From: Streptomyces sp. NBC_00442
GTDB lineage: Bacteria > Actinomycetota > Actinomycetes > Streptomycetales > Streptomycetaceae
Length of the DNA stretch: 64,000 nt
Assembly (NCBI RefSeq): GCF_036014195.1
Contig: NZ_CP107918.1
Coordinates: 620,001 to 684,000 of the forward strand
Direction of reading: 5' to 3'
Translations under genes and position numbers: made by a program
The notes under the pieces: generated by a model
The model's input: only the letters and a program-made list of their open reading frames with translations
What the model was told of the DNA's origin: nothing
Database searches by the model: none
Shown: one piece after another, positions 52,346 through 61,526 of the stretch
Position numbering within the stretch: the first letter of the stretch is position 1
How the letters are laid out: the number at the start of each line of letters is the position of its first letter

Positions 52346-53425
52346 ATGGCGGCGCGCAAGCCCGCAGCCCCCCTCTCGGAGACGGCCTTCACGCTCCTGG
52401 TGCAGGGGGTGCTCGACTACGGCATCTTCATGCTCGACCCGTACGGTTACATCGTCAGCTGGAACGCCGGCGCGGAGCGGATCAAGGGGTACCGGGCCGG
52501 CGACATCCTCGGACAGCACTTCTCCGTCTTCTACCCGCCCGAGGACCAGGCGTCGGGCAAGCCCCAGTGGGAGCTGGAGACCGCCGTGGCCGAGGGCCGG
52601 CTGGAGGACGAGGGCTGGCGCGTGCGCAAGGACGGCTCCCGGTTCTGGGCGAACGTGGTGATCACCGCCCTGTGGGACGAGAAGGGCGTCCTGCAGGGGT
52701 TCGGCAAGGTCACGCGCGACATGTCCGAACGCCGGGCGGCCCAGCATGCCCTCACCGAGCGACGACGGCTCTTCGACCACCTGGTCCGGGCCCAGGAGAC
52801 GGAACGGCGCCGCATCGCCTGGGACGTCCACGACGACTCCATCCAGGCCATGGTCGCCGTCGGGATGCGCCTGGAACTGCTGGCCGACCAGGTGCCCGAA
52901 ACCCAGTCCGCCGAGCTCCGGCGCCTGGACGCCTCGGTGCGCGAGGCCATCACCCGGCTGCGCAGTCTGACCTTCCGGCTGCACCCGCCGGGGCTGGACC
53001 GGCACGGCCTGGTCGAAGGACTGGCGAGCCACCTGGACGACGTCGTGGGCACCGCGTGGGGGATGCCCTACTCCTTCTACCACCGGCTGGACCGGGAGCC
53101 CGCCCCGGAAACGGCCGTCACCATCTTCCGCATCGTCCAGGAAGCACTCCTGAACGTGCACAAACACGCACGGGCCGGCCGGGTCGACGTCGTCATGCGC
53201 TCCTGCGACGGCGGCATCACGACCCGTGTCGTGGACGACGGGACGGGCGCTCCCAGGACGCGGGACGGCTCCCGCGACCATTTCGGAGTCATCGAGATGC
53301 GGGAGCGCGCCGAGACGGCGGGAGGGTGGTGGTCCCTGCGCGCGCGTCCGGGGACCGGCACGACCGTCGAGTTCTGGGTGCCGAGCCCGCAGCCCGAAAC
53401 GGACACGGCGGACGCGGTGCCCTGA
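52346..53425 (+). CDS. PAS-containing cytoplasmic histidine kinase (HisKA_3 type)
   Basis: A 359-residue kinase, ATG 52346 (GGGAGC upstream; GTG 52325 alternative). PAS domain about residues 20-125 (LDYGIFMLDPYGYIVSWNAGAERIKGY), dimerisation/His region ERRRIAWDVHDDSIQAMVAVGMRLE with the phospho-acceptor His, and HATPase with IVQEALLNVHKHARA and FGVIEMRERAE. No membrane segment, so a cytoplasmic redox, light or ligand sensor. Coupled to both neighbouring regulator genes. Confidence 0.93.
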   Translation: MAARKPAAPLSETAFTLLVQGVLDYGIFMLDPYGYIVSWNAGAERIKGYRAGDILGQHFSVFYPPEDQASGKPQWELETAVAEGRLEDEGWRVRKDGSRFWANVVITALWDEKGVLQGFGKVTRDMSERRAAQHALTERRRLFDHLVRAQETERRRIAWDVHDDSIQAMVAVGMRLELLADQVPETQSAELRRLDASVREAITRLRSLTFRLHPPGLDRHGLVEGLASHLDDVVGTAWGMPYSFYHRLDREPAPETAVTIFRIVQEALLNVHKHARAGRVDVVMRSCDGGITTRVVDDGTGAPRTRDGSRDHFGVIEMRERAETAGGWWSLRARPGTGTTVEFWVPSPQPETDTADAVP

Positions 53426-53817
53426 TGGCCGCGCCACCCCCCGCCCGCCGGGACGCGCCGTTCAGCGTGCTCCTGTGTGACGACAACGCGCTGCTGCTCG
53501 AGACCCTGACGGAGGTCGTGCGGGCGCAGCCCGATCTGGAGGTCGTGGGCACCGCGCGCGACGACGAGCAGGCCACGCGGCTGGCACGCCGTCATCAACC
53601 GGACCTCGTGGTCCTCGATGTCCGCCTTCCCGGCGGCGGCCCCCATGTCGCCCGGAACATCGCGGGCTGTTCGCCGGGGAGCCGCATCGTGGCGTTCTCG
53701 GCGTACGACGACAAGGCATCCGTCGAGCAGATGCGCAGCGTCGGCGTCCACGAATACATACTCAAGGGCACCGGCAACCGCGAACTCGTCGCCGCGCTGC
53801 GCCGGGCGGCCCGCTGA
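53425..53817 (+). CDS. Stand-alone receiver-domain protein
   Basis: A 130-residue protein with only a CheY-like receiver: SVLLCDDNALLLETLTEVVRAQPD, phospho-Asp in LVVLDVRLPGGG, Lys in YILKGTGN. Its ATG overlaps the kinase stop (TGATG). No output domain, so it may compete for phosphate, act on protein partners or feed the STAS protein. Last gene of the operon; a hairpin follows. Confidence 0.92.
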   Translation: MAAPPPARRDAPFSVLLCDDNALLLETLTEVVRAQPDLEVVGTARDDEQATRLARRHQPDLVVLDVRLPGGGPHVARNIAGCSPGSRIVAFSAYDDKASVEQMRSVGVHEYILKGTGNRELVAALRRAAR

Positions 53818-53880
53818 GGACCGAGGTCATGCCAGAACCCGCATCGGACCCGCCCGGACCCGCACCGGAAAACGACCGAG

Positions 53881-53910
53881 GGCCGGTGTCGGATGTCTCC
53901 GATACCGGCC
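53881..53910. terminator. 13-bp hairpin between signalling operon and tRNA-Pro
   Basis: GGCCGGTGTCGGA - TGTC - TCCGATACCGGCC, one G-T wobble. It serves the plus-strand operon and, read the other way, the tRNA gene. Confidence 0.75.
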
Positions 53911-53931
53911 CTGATCTGCGACTCTTTCGAG

Positions 53932-54005
<74 letters not shown>

Positions 54006-54098
54006 ATGCCCGTCTGACCTGGTGTTTCCCCCGGCCGTTCGTGCATGAGAACCATACCGCACTCCGGGGCCGCGCCAGGAACGGGGCACAATCGGCGC

Positions 54099-54584
54099 AT
54101 GGACAGTTCTGCACCCCGGGATCGTGACGCGCAGGGCCGGGCCCGCAACGCCCGGCCCCGGGACGGGCTCGGCCGGCCGCTGCCCTACGGCGCAGAGGGC
54201 GTGGACCGGCAGCCGGAGGGCGTGCGGCGGTCTCCCGAGGAGACGGTGCGCGAGGCGCGGCGGCTGCTGGCGGAGGGGAAGCCCTTCCACGCGCACGAGG
54301 TGTTCGAGGACGCGTGGAAGGCGGGCCCCGCCCAGGAGGAGCCGCTGTGGCGGGGGTTGGCTCAGCTCGCGGTGGGGCTCACGCATGCCGCGCGCGGCAA
54401 CGCCAAGGGCGCCGCGTCGCTCCTTGAGCGCGGCACCGGATCGCTCGCCCGGTATGCGGCACACGGGGGCGGAGCGGCGTACGGCATCGATCTGGACGGG
54501 CTCGCCGTGTGGGCGCGGGAGCTGGCGGGCCGGCTGCCCGGCCCGGTCGACGCGGCGGCCGACGCGCCCCGGCTCACGGGCTGA
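54099..54584 (+). CDS. DUF309 protein
   Basis: A 161-residue protein, ATG 54099 (weak ribosome site). SPEETVREARRLLAEGKPFHAHEVFEDAWKAGPAQEEPLWRGLAQLAVGLTHAARGNAKGAASLLERG is the DUF309 helical signature with the conserved HEVFEDAW. Function unknown in any organism I know. Its 3' end overlaps the end of the lutC-like gene on the other strand by 11 bp. Confidence 0.9.
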   Translation: MDSSAPRDRDAQGRARNARPRDGLGRPLPYGAEGVDRQPEGVRRSPEETVREARRLLAEGKPFHAHEVFEDAWKAGPAQEEPLWRGLAQLAVGLTHAARGNAKGAASLLERGTGSLARYAAHGGGAAYGIDLDGLAVWARELAGRLPGPVDAAADAPRLTG

Positions 54585-55206
54585 GGAGCACCACGTCGAG
54601 GGTGCGGGGGCCGTGCACGCCCTCCACCCGGTCGAGTTCGATGTCGCTGGTCGCGGACGGGCCGGAGATCCAGGTCAGCGGGCGTCCGGGGTCGAGGCGG
54701 CCCATGGCCTGCGGGACGGAGGCCACGACCTGGTCGGGTACGCGCACCACGCAGATGTGGTGGTCGGGCACGAGCGTGATGCGGCGCCGCCCCTGGGCCG
54801 TCCCCGCGTCCAGGACGATGGTTCCGGTCTCCGCGATGGCCAGCGCGCAGCCGGTGATCACGCTGTCCACGGCGTCGAGTTGGGCCGCGGTTGCGCCTTC
54901 GGTGTCCTCGACGACGCGTACCCGGTGCGTGTCCGCGAGCCAGGTGTCCGGCAGTCCCGCCGGGACCAGGACGCTCCTGGCGTTTCGCGCGGCGAGCAAT
55001 TGCGCGACGAGCGGCGCAAGGCAGGCGGCGGCGGTGCGGTGCACCCGGGCCCGGTAGTCGGCGAGGTTGTGGTGCAGCAGGTCGAGTACGGCCGCCGGGT
55101 CGCCCGGAGTGTGGCTGTTCAGGTAGGAGCGGGTGGGCGCGGGGGCCGCGGGCGCGCCGTCCACGGCGGCACGGACGCGGGCCAGGATGCGGTCGCGTGA
55201 GCTCAT
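54574..55206 (-). CDS. lutC: LutC-type LUD domain protein of lactate utilisation
   Basis: A 210-residue protein starting at ATG 55206, overlapping the lutB stop (ATGA). LUD domain: LVPAGLPDTW, ALAIAETGTIVLDAG, RRRITLVPDHHICVV and WISGPSATSDIELDRVEGVHGPRTLDVVLL. In the LutABC system it partners LutA and LutB in L-lactate oxidation to pyruvate. Last gene of the operon. Confidence 0.93.
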   Translation of the reverse strand: MSSRDRILARVRAAVDGAPAAPAPTRSYLNSHTPGDPAAVLDLLHHNLADYRARVHRTAAACLAPLVAQLLAARNARSVLVPAGLPDTWLADTHRVRVVEDTEGATAAQLDAVDSVITGCALAIAETGTIVLDAGTAQGRRRITLVPDHHICVVRVPDQVVASVPQAMGRLDPGRPLTWISGPSATSDIELDRVEGVHGPRTLDVVLLSP

Positions 55207-56615
55207 GTGCGGTTCTTCTTCCACCAGTCACGGAAGGGTTCGGCCGGCAGGTCCGGCAGGTCGCGGCTGTCGGTCCAGGCGCCCGCGCCGGGCGGCCGTT
55301 TCGGGTGCAGCGCGCGGGTCCTCGACGCGATCCGCTCCCCCGCCGCCATCGCCGCGGGGTGGTCCATGGCCAGGGCGGCCGCCTTCATGGCGGCCTTCTC
55401 CCAGAGGTGGCCGCCCTGGCTCGCGACCTTCTCGCGGAGGTGGACCAGGACCTCCGGGATGTCGATGGCGACCGGGCAGACCTCGTAGCAGGCGCCGCAC
55501 AAGGAGGAGGCGTAGGGGAGGGAGGCGTCGATCTCGCTTGTCGTGCCCCGGAGTTGAGGTGTGAGGATGGCTCCGATGGGTCCGGGGTAGACCGAGCCGT
55601 AGGCGTGGCCGCCGGCCCGCTCGTAGACCGGGCACACGTTGAGGCAGGCCGAGCAGCGGATGCAGCGAAGCGCCTGGCGGCCGACGTCGTCGGCGAGGGC
55701 GTCGGTGCGGCCGTTGTCGAGCAGGACCAGGTGGAAGCTGCGCGGGCCGTCGCCATCGGTGGTGCCGGTCCACGTGCTGGTGTACGGGTTCATCCGCTCG
55801 GCCGTCGAGGAGCGCGGCAGGGTCTGCAGGAAGACTTCCAGGTCCCGCCAGGTGGGGATCGTCTTCTCGATGCCGACGACCGAGATCAGCGTCTCTGGCA
55901 GGGTCAGGCACATACGGCCGTTGCCCTCGGACTCGAACACGACCAGGGTGCCGGTCTCCGCGACCATGAAGTTGGCGCCGGAGATCCCCACCTTGGCGCG
56001 CAGGAACTTCTCGCGCAGGTGCAGCCGGGCCGCTTCGGCGAGGTCGGCGGGCTCGTCCGTGAGGTCCTGCGGGGCGGCCCTGCCCCACCTCCCCATCCGT
56101 TCGCGGAAGATGTCGCGGATCTCGGCGCGGTTGCGGTGGATGGCGGGGACCAGGATGTGCGAGGGCCGGTCGTCGCCGAGCTGGACGATGAGTTCGGCGA
56201 GGTCGGTCTCGTAGGCGTGGATGCCTTCGGCGGCGAGCGCTTCGTTGAGGCCGGTCTCCTGGGTGGCCATCGACTTGACCTTGACCACCTCGCTCTCGCC
56301 GGTGGCCTTGACGAGGCCGGCGACGATCCGGTTGGCCTCCTCGGCGTCGGCGGCCCAGTGCACGGTGCCCCCGGCGGCGGTGACCGACCGTTCCAACTGC
56401 TCCAGGTAGCGGTCGAGATGGCGCAGGGTGTGGTCCTTGATCTGCTTGCCGGCGTCCCGCAGCTGCTGCCAGTCGGCGAGTTCCGCGACGGCTTGGGCAC
56501 GCTTGCCGCGGATGGTGTGGGTGGCGTGCCGGAGGTTGCCGCGCAGGGTGGCGTCGTGGACGGCGGCGCGGGCGGCCCGGGGAAAGGCGGGCATGCCGAT
56601 GAAGGTGCCGCTCAT
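55203..56615 (-). CDS. lutB: LutB iron-sulfur subunit of lactate utilisation
   Basis: A 470-residue protein, ATG 56615 overlapping the lutA stop. N-terminal LUD domain (VKVKSMATQETGLNEALAAEGIHAYETDLAELIVQL, HRNRAEIRDIF, GISGANFMVAETGTLVVFESEGNG) followed by two [4Fe-4S] ferredoxin motifs: CIRCSACLNVCPVY and CGACYEVCPVAIDIP. Typical LutB length and order. Confidence 0.95.
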   Translation of the reverse strand: MSGTFIGMPAFPRAARAAVHDATLRGNLRHATHTIRGKRAQAVAELADWQQLRDAGKQIKDHTLRHLDRYLEQLERSVTAAGGTVHWAADAEEANRIVAGLVKATGESEVVKVKSMATQETGLNEALAAEGIHAYETDLAELIVQLGDDRPSHILVPAIHRNRAEIRDIFRERMGRWGRAAPQDLTDEPADLAEAARLHLREKFLRAKVGISGANFMVAETGTLVVFESEGNGRMCLTLPETLISVVGIEKTIPTWRDLEVFLQTLPRSSTAERMNPYTSTWTGTTDGDGPRSFHLVLLDNGRTDALADDVGRQALRCIRCSACLNVCPVYERAGGHAYGSVYPGPIGAILTPQLRGTTSEIDASLPYASSLCGACYEVCPVAIDIPEVLVHLREKVASQGGHLWEKAAMKAAALAMDHPAAMAAGERIASRTRALHPKRPPGAGAWTDSRDLPDLPAEPFRDWWKKNRT

Positions 56616-57367
56616 GGGTGGGGCTCCGCTTCCGTGCTGAGGAGGATCTCGGCGATGTGCAGGGCCCGCATCGGGGCGTCCTGGCGGTGCAGGATGCCGC
56701 CGATGTGCATCAGGCAGGAGTTGTCGGCGCCGCACAGCACATCCGCTCCGGTGGAGGTGGCGTCGCGTACCTTGTCGGCGCCCATCGCCGCCGAGACGTC
56801 GGGGTTCTTGAGGGCGAACGTGCCGCCGAAGCCGCAGCACTCCTCCGCGCGCGGGAGCTCGCGCAGGTCGAGGCCCTTGACGGCGGCGAGGAGCCGGCGC
56901 GGCCGGTCGCCGAGGCCGAGCAGGCGCAGGCCGTGGCAGGAGGGATGGTAGGTGACGGTGTGCGGGAAGTACGCGCCGACATCGCTCACGCCGAGCACGT
57001 CGACGAGGAACTCGGTCAGCTCGTACACGCGCGGCACCAGCGTTTCGGCGGCCTCGGTCAGCTCCGTGCCCCTGCCTTCGGCGGCCGCCCTGCGGGCGAT
57101 GCGCGGATAGGTGTCGCGGATCATCGCGGCGCAGGAGCCGGAGGGGGTGACGATGTGGTCGTAGCCCGCGAAGACCCGGGCCATGCGGCGGACCAGGGGT
57201 TCGCTCTCGCGCCGGTAGCCGGTGTTGTACTGGGGCTGTCCGCAACAGGTCTGGCCGGCCGGGAAGGCGACGTCGACGCCCAGGCGTTCCAGCAGTTTCA
57301 CCGTCGCGATGCCGGTGGCGGGATACACCGCGTCGTTGACGCAGGTGACGAAGAGTGCGACGCGCAT
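56612..57367 (-). CDS. lutA: LutA, CCG-domain subunit of lactate utilisation
   Basis: A 251-residue protein with two Cys-Cys-Gly domains: GQTCCGQPQYNTGY with TPSGSCAAMIR, and TYHPSCHGLR with EECCGFGGTFALKNPDVS and ADNSCLMHIGG. These bind Fe-S clusters or contribute catalytic residues. First gene of lutABC; ribosome site weak; the promoter should lie around 57368-57410, right after the P450 gene end. Confidence 0.95.
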   Translation of the reverse strand: MRVALFVTCVNDAVYPATGIATVKLLERLGVDVAFPAGQTCCGQPQYNTGYRRESEPLVRRMARVFAGYDHIVTPSGSCAAMIRDTYPRIARRAAAEGRGTELTEAAETLVPRVYELTEFLVDVLGVSDVGAYFPHTVTYHPSCHGLRLLGLGDRPRRLLAAVKGLDLRELPRAEECCGFGGTFALKNPDVSAAMGADKVRDATSTGADVLCGADNSCLMHIGGILHRQDAPMRALHIAEILLSTEAEPHP

Positions 57368-57411
57368 GGTCGGAGGATATGCCGGGTGGCCGGCACGGGA
57401 TCACGACGGGC

Positions 57412-58671
57412 TCACCAGGTGAGCGGGAGTTCCTCGGGCGACCGGTGGATCATCGTCGGCCGCATGACGACGGGTCTGTCCTCGGCCAGGCGCAGCCCGG
57501 GAAGCCGCGCCGTCAGGAGCTCCAGGGTGATCCGCAGCTGTTCGCGGGCCAGTTGGGACCCCGGGCAGCCGTGTACGCCGTACCCGAAGGCGAGGTGGCG
57601 TGCGGGCGGCCGGGTGATGTCGAAGACGTCGGGCCGTTCGTGGCGGCTCGGGTCGCGGTTCGCGGAGCCGTACGCGACGAACACCACGGCCCCGGTGGGG
57701 AGTTCGGTGCCGGAGAGCACGACCGGGCGGGTCGTGATGCGGCGGAAGCCCTGGATCGGGCTGTCGTAGCGCGCGGCTTCCTCGACGGCGGCGGGTATCA
57801 ACTCGGGCTTTTCGCAGAGCAGTTCCCACTGGGCGCGATGGTGCATCAGATGGAGCAGCATCGAGCCGATCAGGGCGCTCGTGGTGAGGTGGCCCGCGAG
57901 CAGGAAGTTCTGGAGGTGGGCGACCATTTCGTGGCGCTCGTCGAGGGTGAGCCCGGCGCCGGCCGGCTCGCCGCCCGCGGTGAGCGCGGCGATCAGCGAG
58001 CTGCACAGGTCGTCCCGCGGGTGGGCGTGCCGTTCCCGGACGTAGCCGTCGAGGAGGTGCTGCATCTCGACGATGTCGCGGGCGGCGGCGAGCTGGTCCG
58101 CCTCCGGCATCGGCCGGAACAGCAACTGCTCGGCGCGGTAGCCGCCGTGCACGGCGAGCGGGACGTCCGCCGGGTCGAGGCCGATGAGGTGTCCGATGAC
58201 CTGGCCGGGGAGTTTCAGGGCGAATGCGGCCATGAGGTCGGCCGAGCCGCGGGCGGCGAAGGCGTCGATCAGGTCCGTGGCCCGTTCGACGGCGTACGGC
58301 ACCACGGCGGCGACGCGGGCGGGCGAGAGGCCGTGCACGACCGGGGCGCGCAGCCGCTGATGCAGGGCCCCGTCGGAGCTCACGACGACGGGCCGGCCGC
58401 CGAAGCCCCGGCCCATCTCGGCGAGGACGGCGGGCTCGGGCAGGACGTCGGGGCGCAGCGCGTTGGCGGAGGAGAACGCCTCCGGGCGGCGCAGCACTTC
58501 GCGCACGTCCGCGTCCCGGGCGACCAGCCACGCGTCGAGTTCCGGCACGAACGTCAGCCCTTCGGCGTTCCGGGCCCGCGCGTAGTGCGGATACGGGTCG
58601 CGCTGCAGCGCGTCGAGCCGAGCGTGCTCATGCCTGTCCACAGGCCCATCGTCTATGACGTCAGGCCACAT
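57412..58671 (-). CDS. Cytochrome P450 with atypical I-helix (acid residue missing)
   Basis: A 419-residue P450, ATG 58671 taken (no good ribosome site; GTG near codon 11 is an alternative). K-helix ExxR is EEAARYDSP and the haem loop FGYGVHGCPGSQLAREQ is intact. The I-helix reads LLAGHLTTSALIG: the acidic residue of the AGxE/DTT motif, which helps protonate bound oxygen, is replaced by Leu, although the Thr remains. This suggests unusual chemistry or peroxide/isomerase-type use. No redox partner is adjacent. Confidence 0.88.
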   Translation of the reverse strand: MWPDVIDDGPVDRHEHARLDALQRDPYPHYARARNAEGLTFVPELDAWLVARDADVREVLRRPEAFSSANALRPDVLPEPAVLAEMGRGFGGRPVVVSSDGALHQRLRAPVVHGLSPARVAAVVPYAVERATDLIDAFAARGSADLMAAFALKLPGQVIGHLIGLDPADVPLAVHGGYRAEQLLFRPMPEADQLAAARDIVEMQHLLDGYVRERHAHPRDDLCSSLIAALTAGGEPAGAGLTLDERHEMVAHLQNFLLAGHLTTSALIGSMLLHLMHHRAQWELLCEKPELIPAAVEEAARYDSPIQGFRRITTRPVVLSGTELPTGAVVFVAYGSANRDPSRHERPDVFDITRPPARHLAFGYGVHGCPGSQLAREQLRITLELLTARLPGLRLAEDRPVVMRPTMIHRSPEELPLTW

Positions 58672-58750
58672 CGGAAGAGCGCCGCAGCGGCGGAACGTGG
58701 CACTTTCGCCGCCGGGGCCGTGCGAGGCGCCGGCGGCGGGTGCGGGCGGC

Positions 58751-59608
58751 TCAGGAGATCCGGTCGAGGACCCCGATCAGGCGGGTGACGGTGGCCGCCA
58801 TCGCCTGGCGTCCGACGGTCAGATAGGTGCGGGCGTCGACGGCCTCGGGGTGGGCGGCGAGGTAGCTGCGGATGGCGTCGGTCATCGCCAGGTTCAGGGC
58901 GGTGCCGATGTTGACCTTGGCGATGCCGCCGGCGACCGCGGCGGACAGCGCGTCGTCGGGTACGCCCGAGGAGCCGTGCAGCACGAGGGGAACCCGCAGC
59001 GCCGCGTCGAGCCTGGCCAGCAGGGCGTGGTCGAGTTCGGCGGTGCGCGAGGTCATGGCGTGGGTGCTGCCGATGGCGACGGCGAGTGCGTCGACGCCCG
59101 ACTCGGCGACGAACTGCCGTGCCTGTTCGGGGTCGGTGCGGGCGCCGGGCGCGTGGGCGTCGAGCGGCGCCTTGCCGTCCTTGCCGCCGACCTCCCCCAA
59201 CTCGGCCTCGATCCACAGTCCTTGGGTGTGCGCCCAGTCGGCGGCGGCGCGCGTCGCCGCCAGGTTCTCCTCGTACGGCAGGTGGGCGGCGTCGTACATC
59301 GCGGAGCTGAAGCCCGCGTCGGCGGCCTGGCGCAGCAGTTCGTCCTGCTTGACGTGGTCGAGGTGGAGCGCCACCGGTACGGAGGCGGCTTCGGCGGCGG
59401 CGGCCGCCGCGCGGGCCAGGGGCAGGACCCGGCCGTAGCGGAACTTGACGGCGTTCTCGCTGATCTGGAGGACCACCGGGGACTTGGCCGCCTCGGCGCC
59501 CGCGATGACGGCCTCGGCGTGTTCGAGCGTGATGATGTTGAAGGCCGCGACGGCGCGGCGTTTGACGGCGGCCTCGGCGACGAGTGTGCCGGTCCGTGCG
59601 AGTGGCAT
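58751..59608 (-). CDS. Class II (zinc) ketose-bisphosphate aldolase, GatY/KbaY-like
   Basis: A 285-residue enzyme, ATG 59608 (GGGGAAG upstream). VPVALHLDHVKQ (zinc His), GFSSAMYDAAHLP, IEAELGEVGG, SVGTHA-like IGSTHAM, and VLHGSSGVPDDALSAAVAGGIAKVNIGTAL identify the class II fold; specificity could be tagatose-1,6- or fructose-bisphosphate or a related keto-sugar. Follows a SIS-domain isomerase gene on the same strand (52-bp gap), consistent with amino-sugar or galactitol-type catabolism. Confidence 0.9.
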   Translation of the reverse strand: MPLARTGTLVAEAAVKRRAVAAFNIITLEHAEAVIAGAEAAKSPVVLQISENAVKFRYGRVLPLARAAAAAAEAASVPVALHLDHVKQDELLRQAADAGFSSAMYDAAHLPYEENLAATRAAADWAHTQGLWIEAELGEVGGKDGKAPLDAHAPGARTDPEQARQFVAESGVDALAVAIGSTHAMTSRTAELDHALLARLDAALRVPLVLHGSSGVPDDALSAAVAGGIAKVNIGTALNLAMTDAIRSYLAAHPEAVDARTYLTVGRQAMAATVTRLIGVLDRIS

Positions 59609-59660
59609 CAGTGCTTCCCCTTCACCTGTGTCACGTGGTGCGGTCTCGGGCCGGGCCCGC

Positions 59661-60545
59661 TCAGGCGCCGTCGAGGATGACGGAGCGGGTCAGGTGGCGC
59701 GGCCGGTCCGGGTCGAGACCGCGGGCGGCGGCGACGGCGACGGCGAGGCGCTGGGCGCGGACGAGTTCGGCGAGCGGGTCGAGGCGGCCCTCGATCCACA
59801 GCGCGCCGGTGGCGGCCACCTGGTCGGCGAGCCCTTCGGGGGCCTCGCCGAACATCCAGGTCGCGGTCGTGGTCGTGGAGATGCTGATGGGGCCGTGGCG
59901 GTACTCCATCGCCGGGTAGGCCTCGGTCCAGGACAGCGATGCCTCGCGCATCTTGAGGGCGGCCTCCTGGGCGAGGCCGTTGGTCCAGCCGCGGCCCAGG
60001 AAGCTGAACTGGGTGGATTCCACGAGCCCTGGGGGCAGCGGCTCGGCCAGCGCCGTGCGGGCATCGGCGACGGCCTGTTCGGTGTGCAGCCCGAGGTGGG
60101 CGCGCAGCAGCGTGAGGGCGGTGGTCGCGAAGCGGGTCTGGACGACCGACTCCTCGTCCGCGAAGTCGAGGACGACGATGTCGTCGGCGGCCCGCATCAC
60201 CGGCGTGGCGGGGTCGGCCGTGATGGCGGTGGTACGGGTGCCGCCGCGCACCTGGGCCAGCAGGGCGAGCACTTCGGTGGTGGTGCCGGAGCGGGTCAGG
60301 GCGACGACCCGGTCGTAGGCGCGGGCGGCGGGGAACTCCGAGGCGGCGAACGCGTCGGTCTCGCCGAGGCCCGCGCTCTCACGGAGCGCCGCGACGGCCT
60401 GCGCCATGAAGAAGGAGGTTCCGCAGCCGACGACGGCGACGCGTTCGCCCGCGGCCGGCAGGGCGTCCTTGTGCTGGAGGGCCGCGTCGGCCGCCCGCTT
60501 CCAGCATTCGGGCTGGCTGCTCAGTTCGTTCTCGACATGACTCAT
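59661..60545 (-). CDS. SIS-domain sugar-phosphate isomerase/deaminase (AgaS-like)
   Basis: A 294-residue protein, ATG 60545 behind GGGAG. Two SIS domains: VAVVGCGTSFFMAQAVAALR with VVALTRSGTTTEVL, and FSFLGRGWTNGLAQEAALKMREASLSWTEAYPAMEYRHGPIS, the latter resembling GlmS/AgaS isomerase active sites. Catalytic Glu is in MEYRHGP. It probably deaminates or isomerises an amino-sugar phosphate, whose product feeds the aldolase. Confidence 0.9.
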   Translation of the reverse strand: MSHVENELSSQPECWKRAADAALQHKDALPAAGERVAVVGCGTSFFMAQAVAALRESAGLGETDAFAASEFPAARAYDRVVALTRSGTTTEVLALLAQVRGGTRTTAITADPATPVMRAADDIVVLDFADEESVVQTRFATTALTLLRAHLGLHTEQAVADARTALAEPLPPGLVESTQFSFLGRGWTNGLAQEAALKMREASLSWTEAYPAMEYRHGPISISTTTTATWMFGEAPEGLADQVAATGALWIEGRLDPLAELVRAQRLAVAVAAARGLDPDRPRHLTRSVILDGA

Positions 60546-60593
60546 GCCCGGCTCCCACCCTCTGGGTCTGCGTGCTTGTTTCTGCAAAATATA

Positions 60594-60607
60594 GCTCGAT
60601 TTCGAGC
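60594..60607. promoter_or_regulatory. GCTCGA-TT-TCGAGC palindrome, candidate DeoR-family operator
   Basis: A perfect 14-bp palindrome between the SIS gene (start 60545) and the DeoR gene (60671). TGCTTG at 60573 and CAAGCA at 60613 flank it at nearly equal distances as outer half-sites, so a larger looped dyad is possible. Confidence 0.6.
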
Positions 60608-60670
60608 ATGATCAAGCATTTACCGGTGCGCTAAGGTCACTACGGACGGTTACCGGTACGAAGAACGGGG

Positions 60671-61456
60671 ATGCGGATGTCGCGTGACGGCCGCTGGCAG
60701 ACGCTCCTGGAGCTGCTCGTGGAGCAGGGCCGCCTCGACGTCGACGAGGCGGCGAGCGCCCTCGGAGTGTCGGCCGCGACGATCCGCCGCGACTTCGACC
60801 AGCTCGCCGAGCAGCAGATGCTCGTCCGGACCCGGGGCGGGGCCCTGGTGCACGGTGTCTCCTACGAGCTGCCGCTGCGCTACAAGACGGCACGGCAGGC
60901 CTCCGAGAAGCAGCGGATCGCCAAGGCCGTGGCGGATCTCGTCGCTCCCGGCGAGGCGGTCGGCCTGACCGGGGGCACGACGACCACGGAGGTCGCAAGG
61001 GCGCTCGCCGTGCGCCCCGAACTGTCCCATGGATCACCGGCGTTGACGATCGTGACGAACGCCCTCAACATCGCGAACGAGCTGGCGGTGCGGCCGCAGT
61101 TCAAGATCGTGGTGACGGGCGGGGTGGCCCGCCCGCAGTCCTACGAGCTCACGGGGCCGCTCGCGGGCGGGGTCCTGAACCAGATCACGATGGATGTGGC
61201 CGTGCTCGGCGTCGGGGCCTTCGACGTGACGCACGGGGCCTCGGCGCACGACGAGGACGAGGCCGGCATCAACCGGCTGCTGTGCGAGCGGGCCGAGCGC
61301 GTCGTGGTGGCGGCGGACTCGACGAAGCTGGGCAAGCGGACGTTCGCCAGGATCTGCTCGACATCCCTGGTGGGCACGCTGGTGACGGACACGGCCGTGT
61401 CCGAGGAGACGGTGGCCCGCTTCACGGAGGCCGGGGTGACGGTCATCGCGGTCTGA
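60671..61456 (+). CDS. DeoR-family transcriptional repressor
   Basis: A 261-residue regulator, ATG 60671 or 60677 (GGGG upstream). HTH RWQTLLELLVEQGRLDVDEAASALGVSAATIRRDFDQLAEQQMLVRTRGGA followed by the sugar-phosphate-binding DeoR_C domain (GLTGGTTTTEVARAL, IVTNALNIANEL, LGVGAFDVTHGASA, ADSTKLGKRTFARIC). Divergent from the SIS/aldolase genes it presumably controls, with the sugar phosphate as inducer. Confidence 0.93.
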   Translation: MRMSRDGRWQTLLELLVEQGRLDVDEAASALGVSAATIRRDFDQLAEQQMLVRTRGGALVHGVSYELPLRYKTARQASEKQRIAKAVADLVAPGEAVGLTGGTTTTEVARALAVRPELSHGSPALTIVTNALNIANELAVRPQFKIVVTGGVARPQSYELTGPLAGGVLNQITMDVAVLGVGAFDVTHGASAHDEDEAGINRLLCERAERVVVAADSTKLGKRTFARICSTSLVGTLVTDTAVSEETVARFTEAGVTVIAV

Positions 61457-61526
61457 CCCTGCGTCAATTGCCGCACGGCCGCGCGCTGTCGACCCCCGAG
61501 GTGCCCCCTGCGGCGACCCCTGCGGG

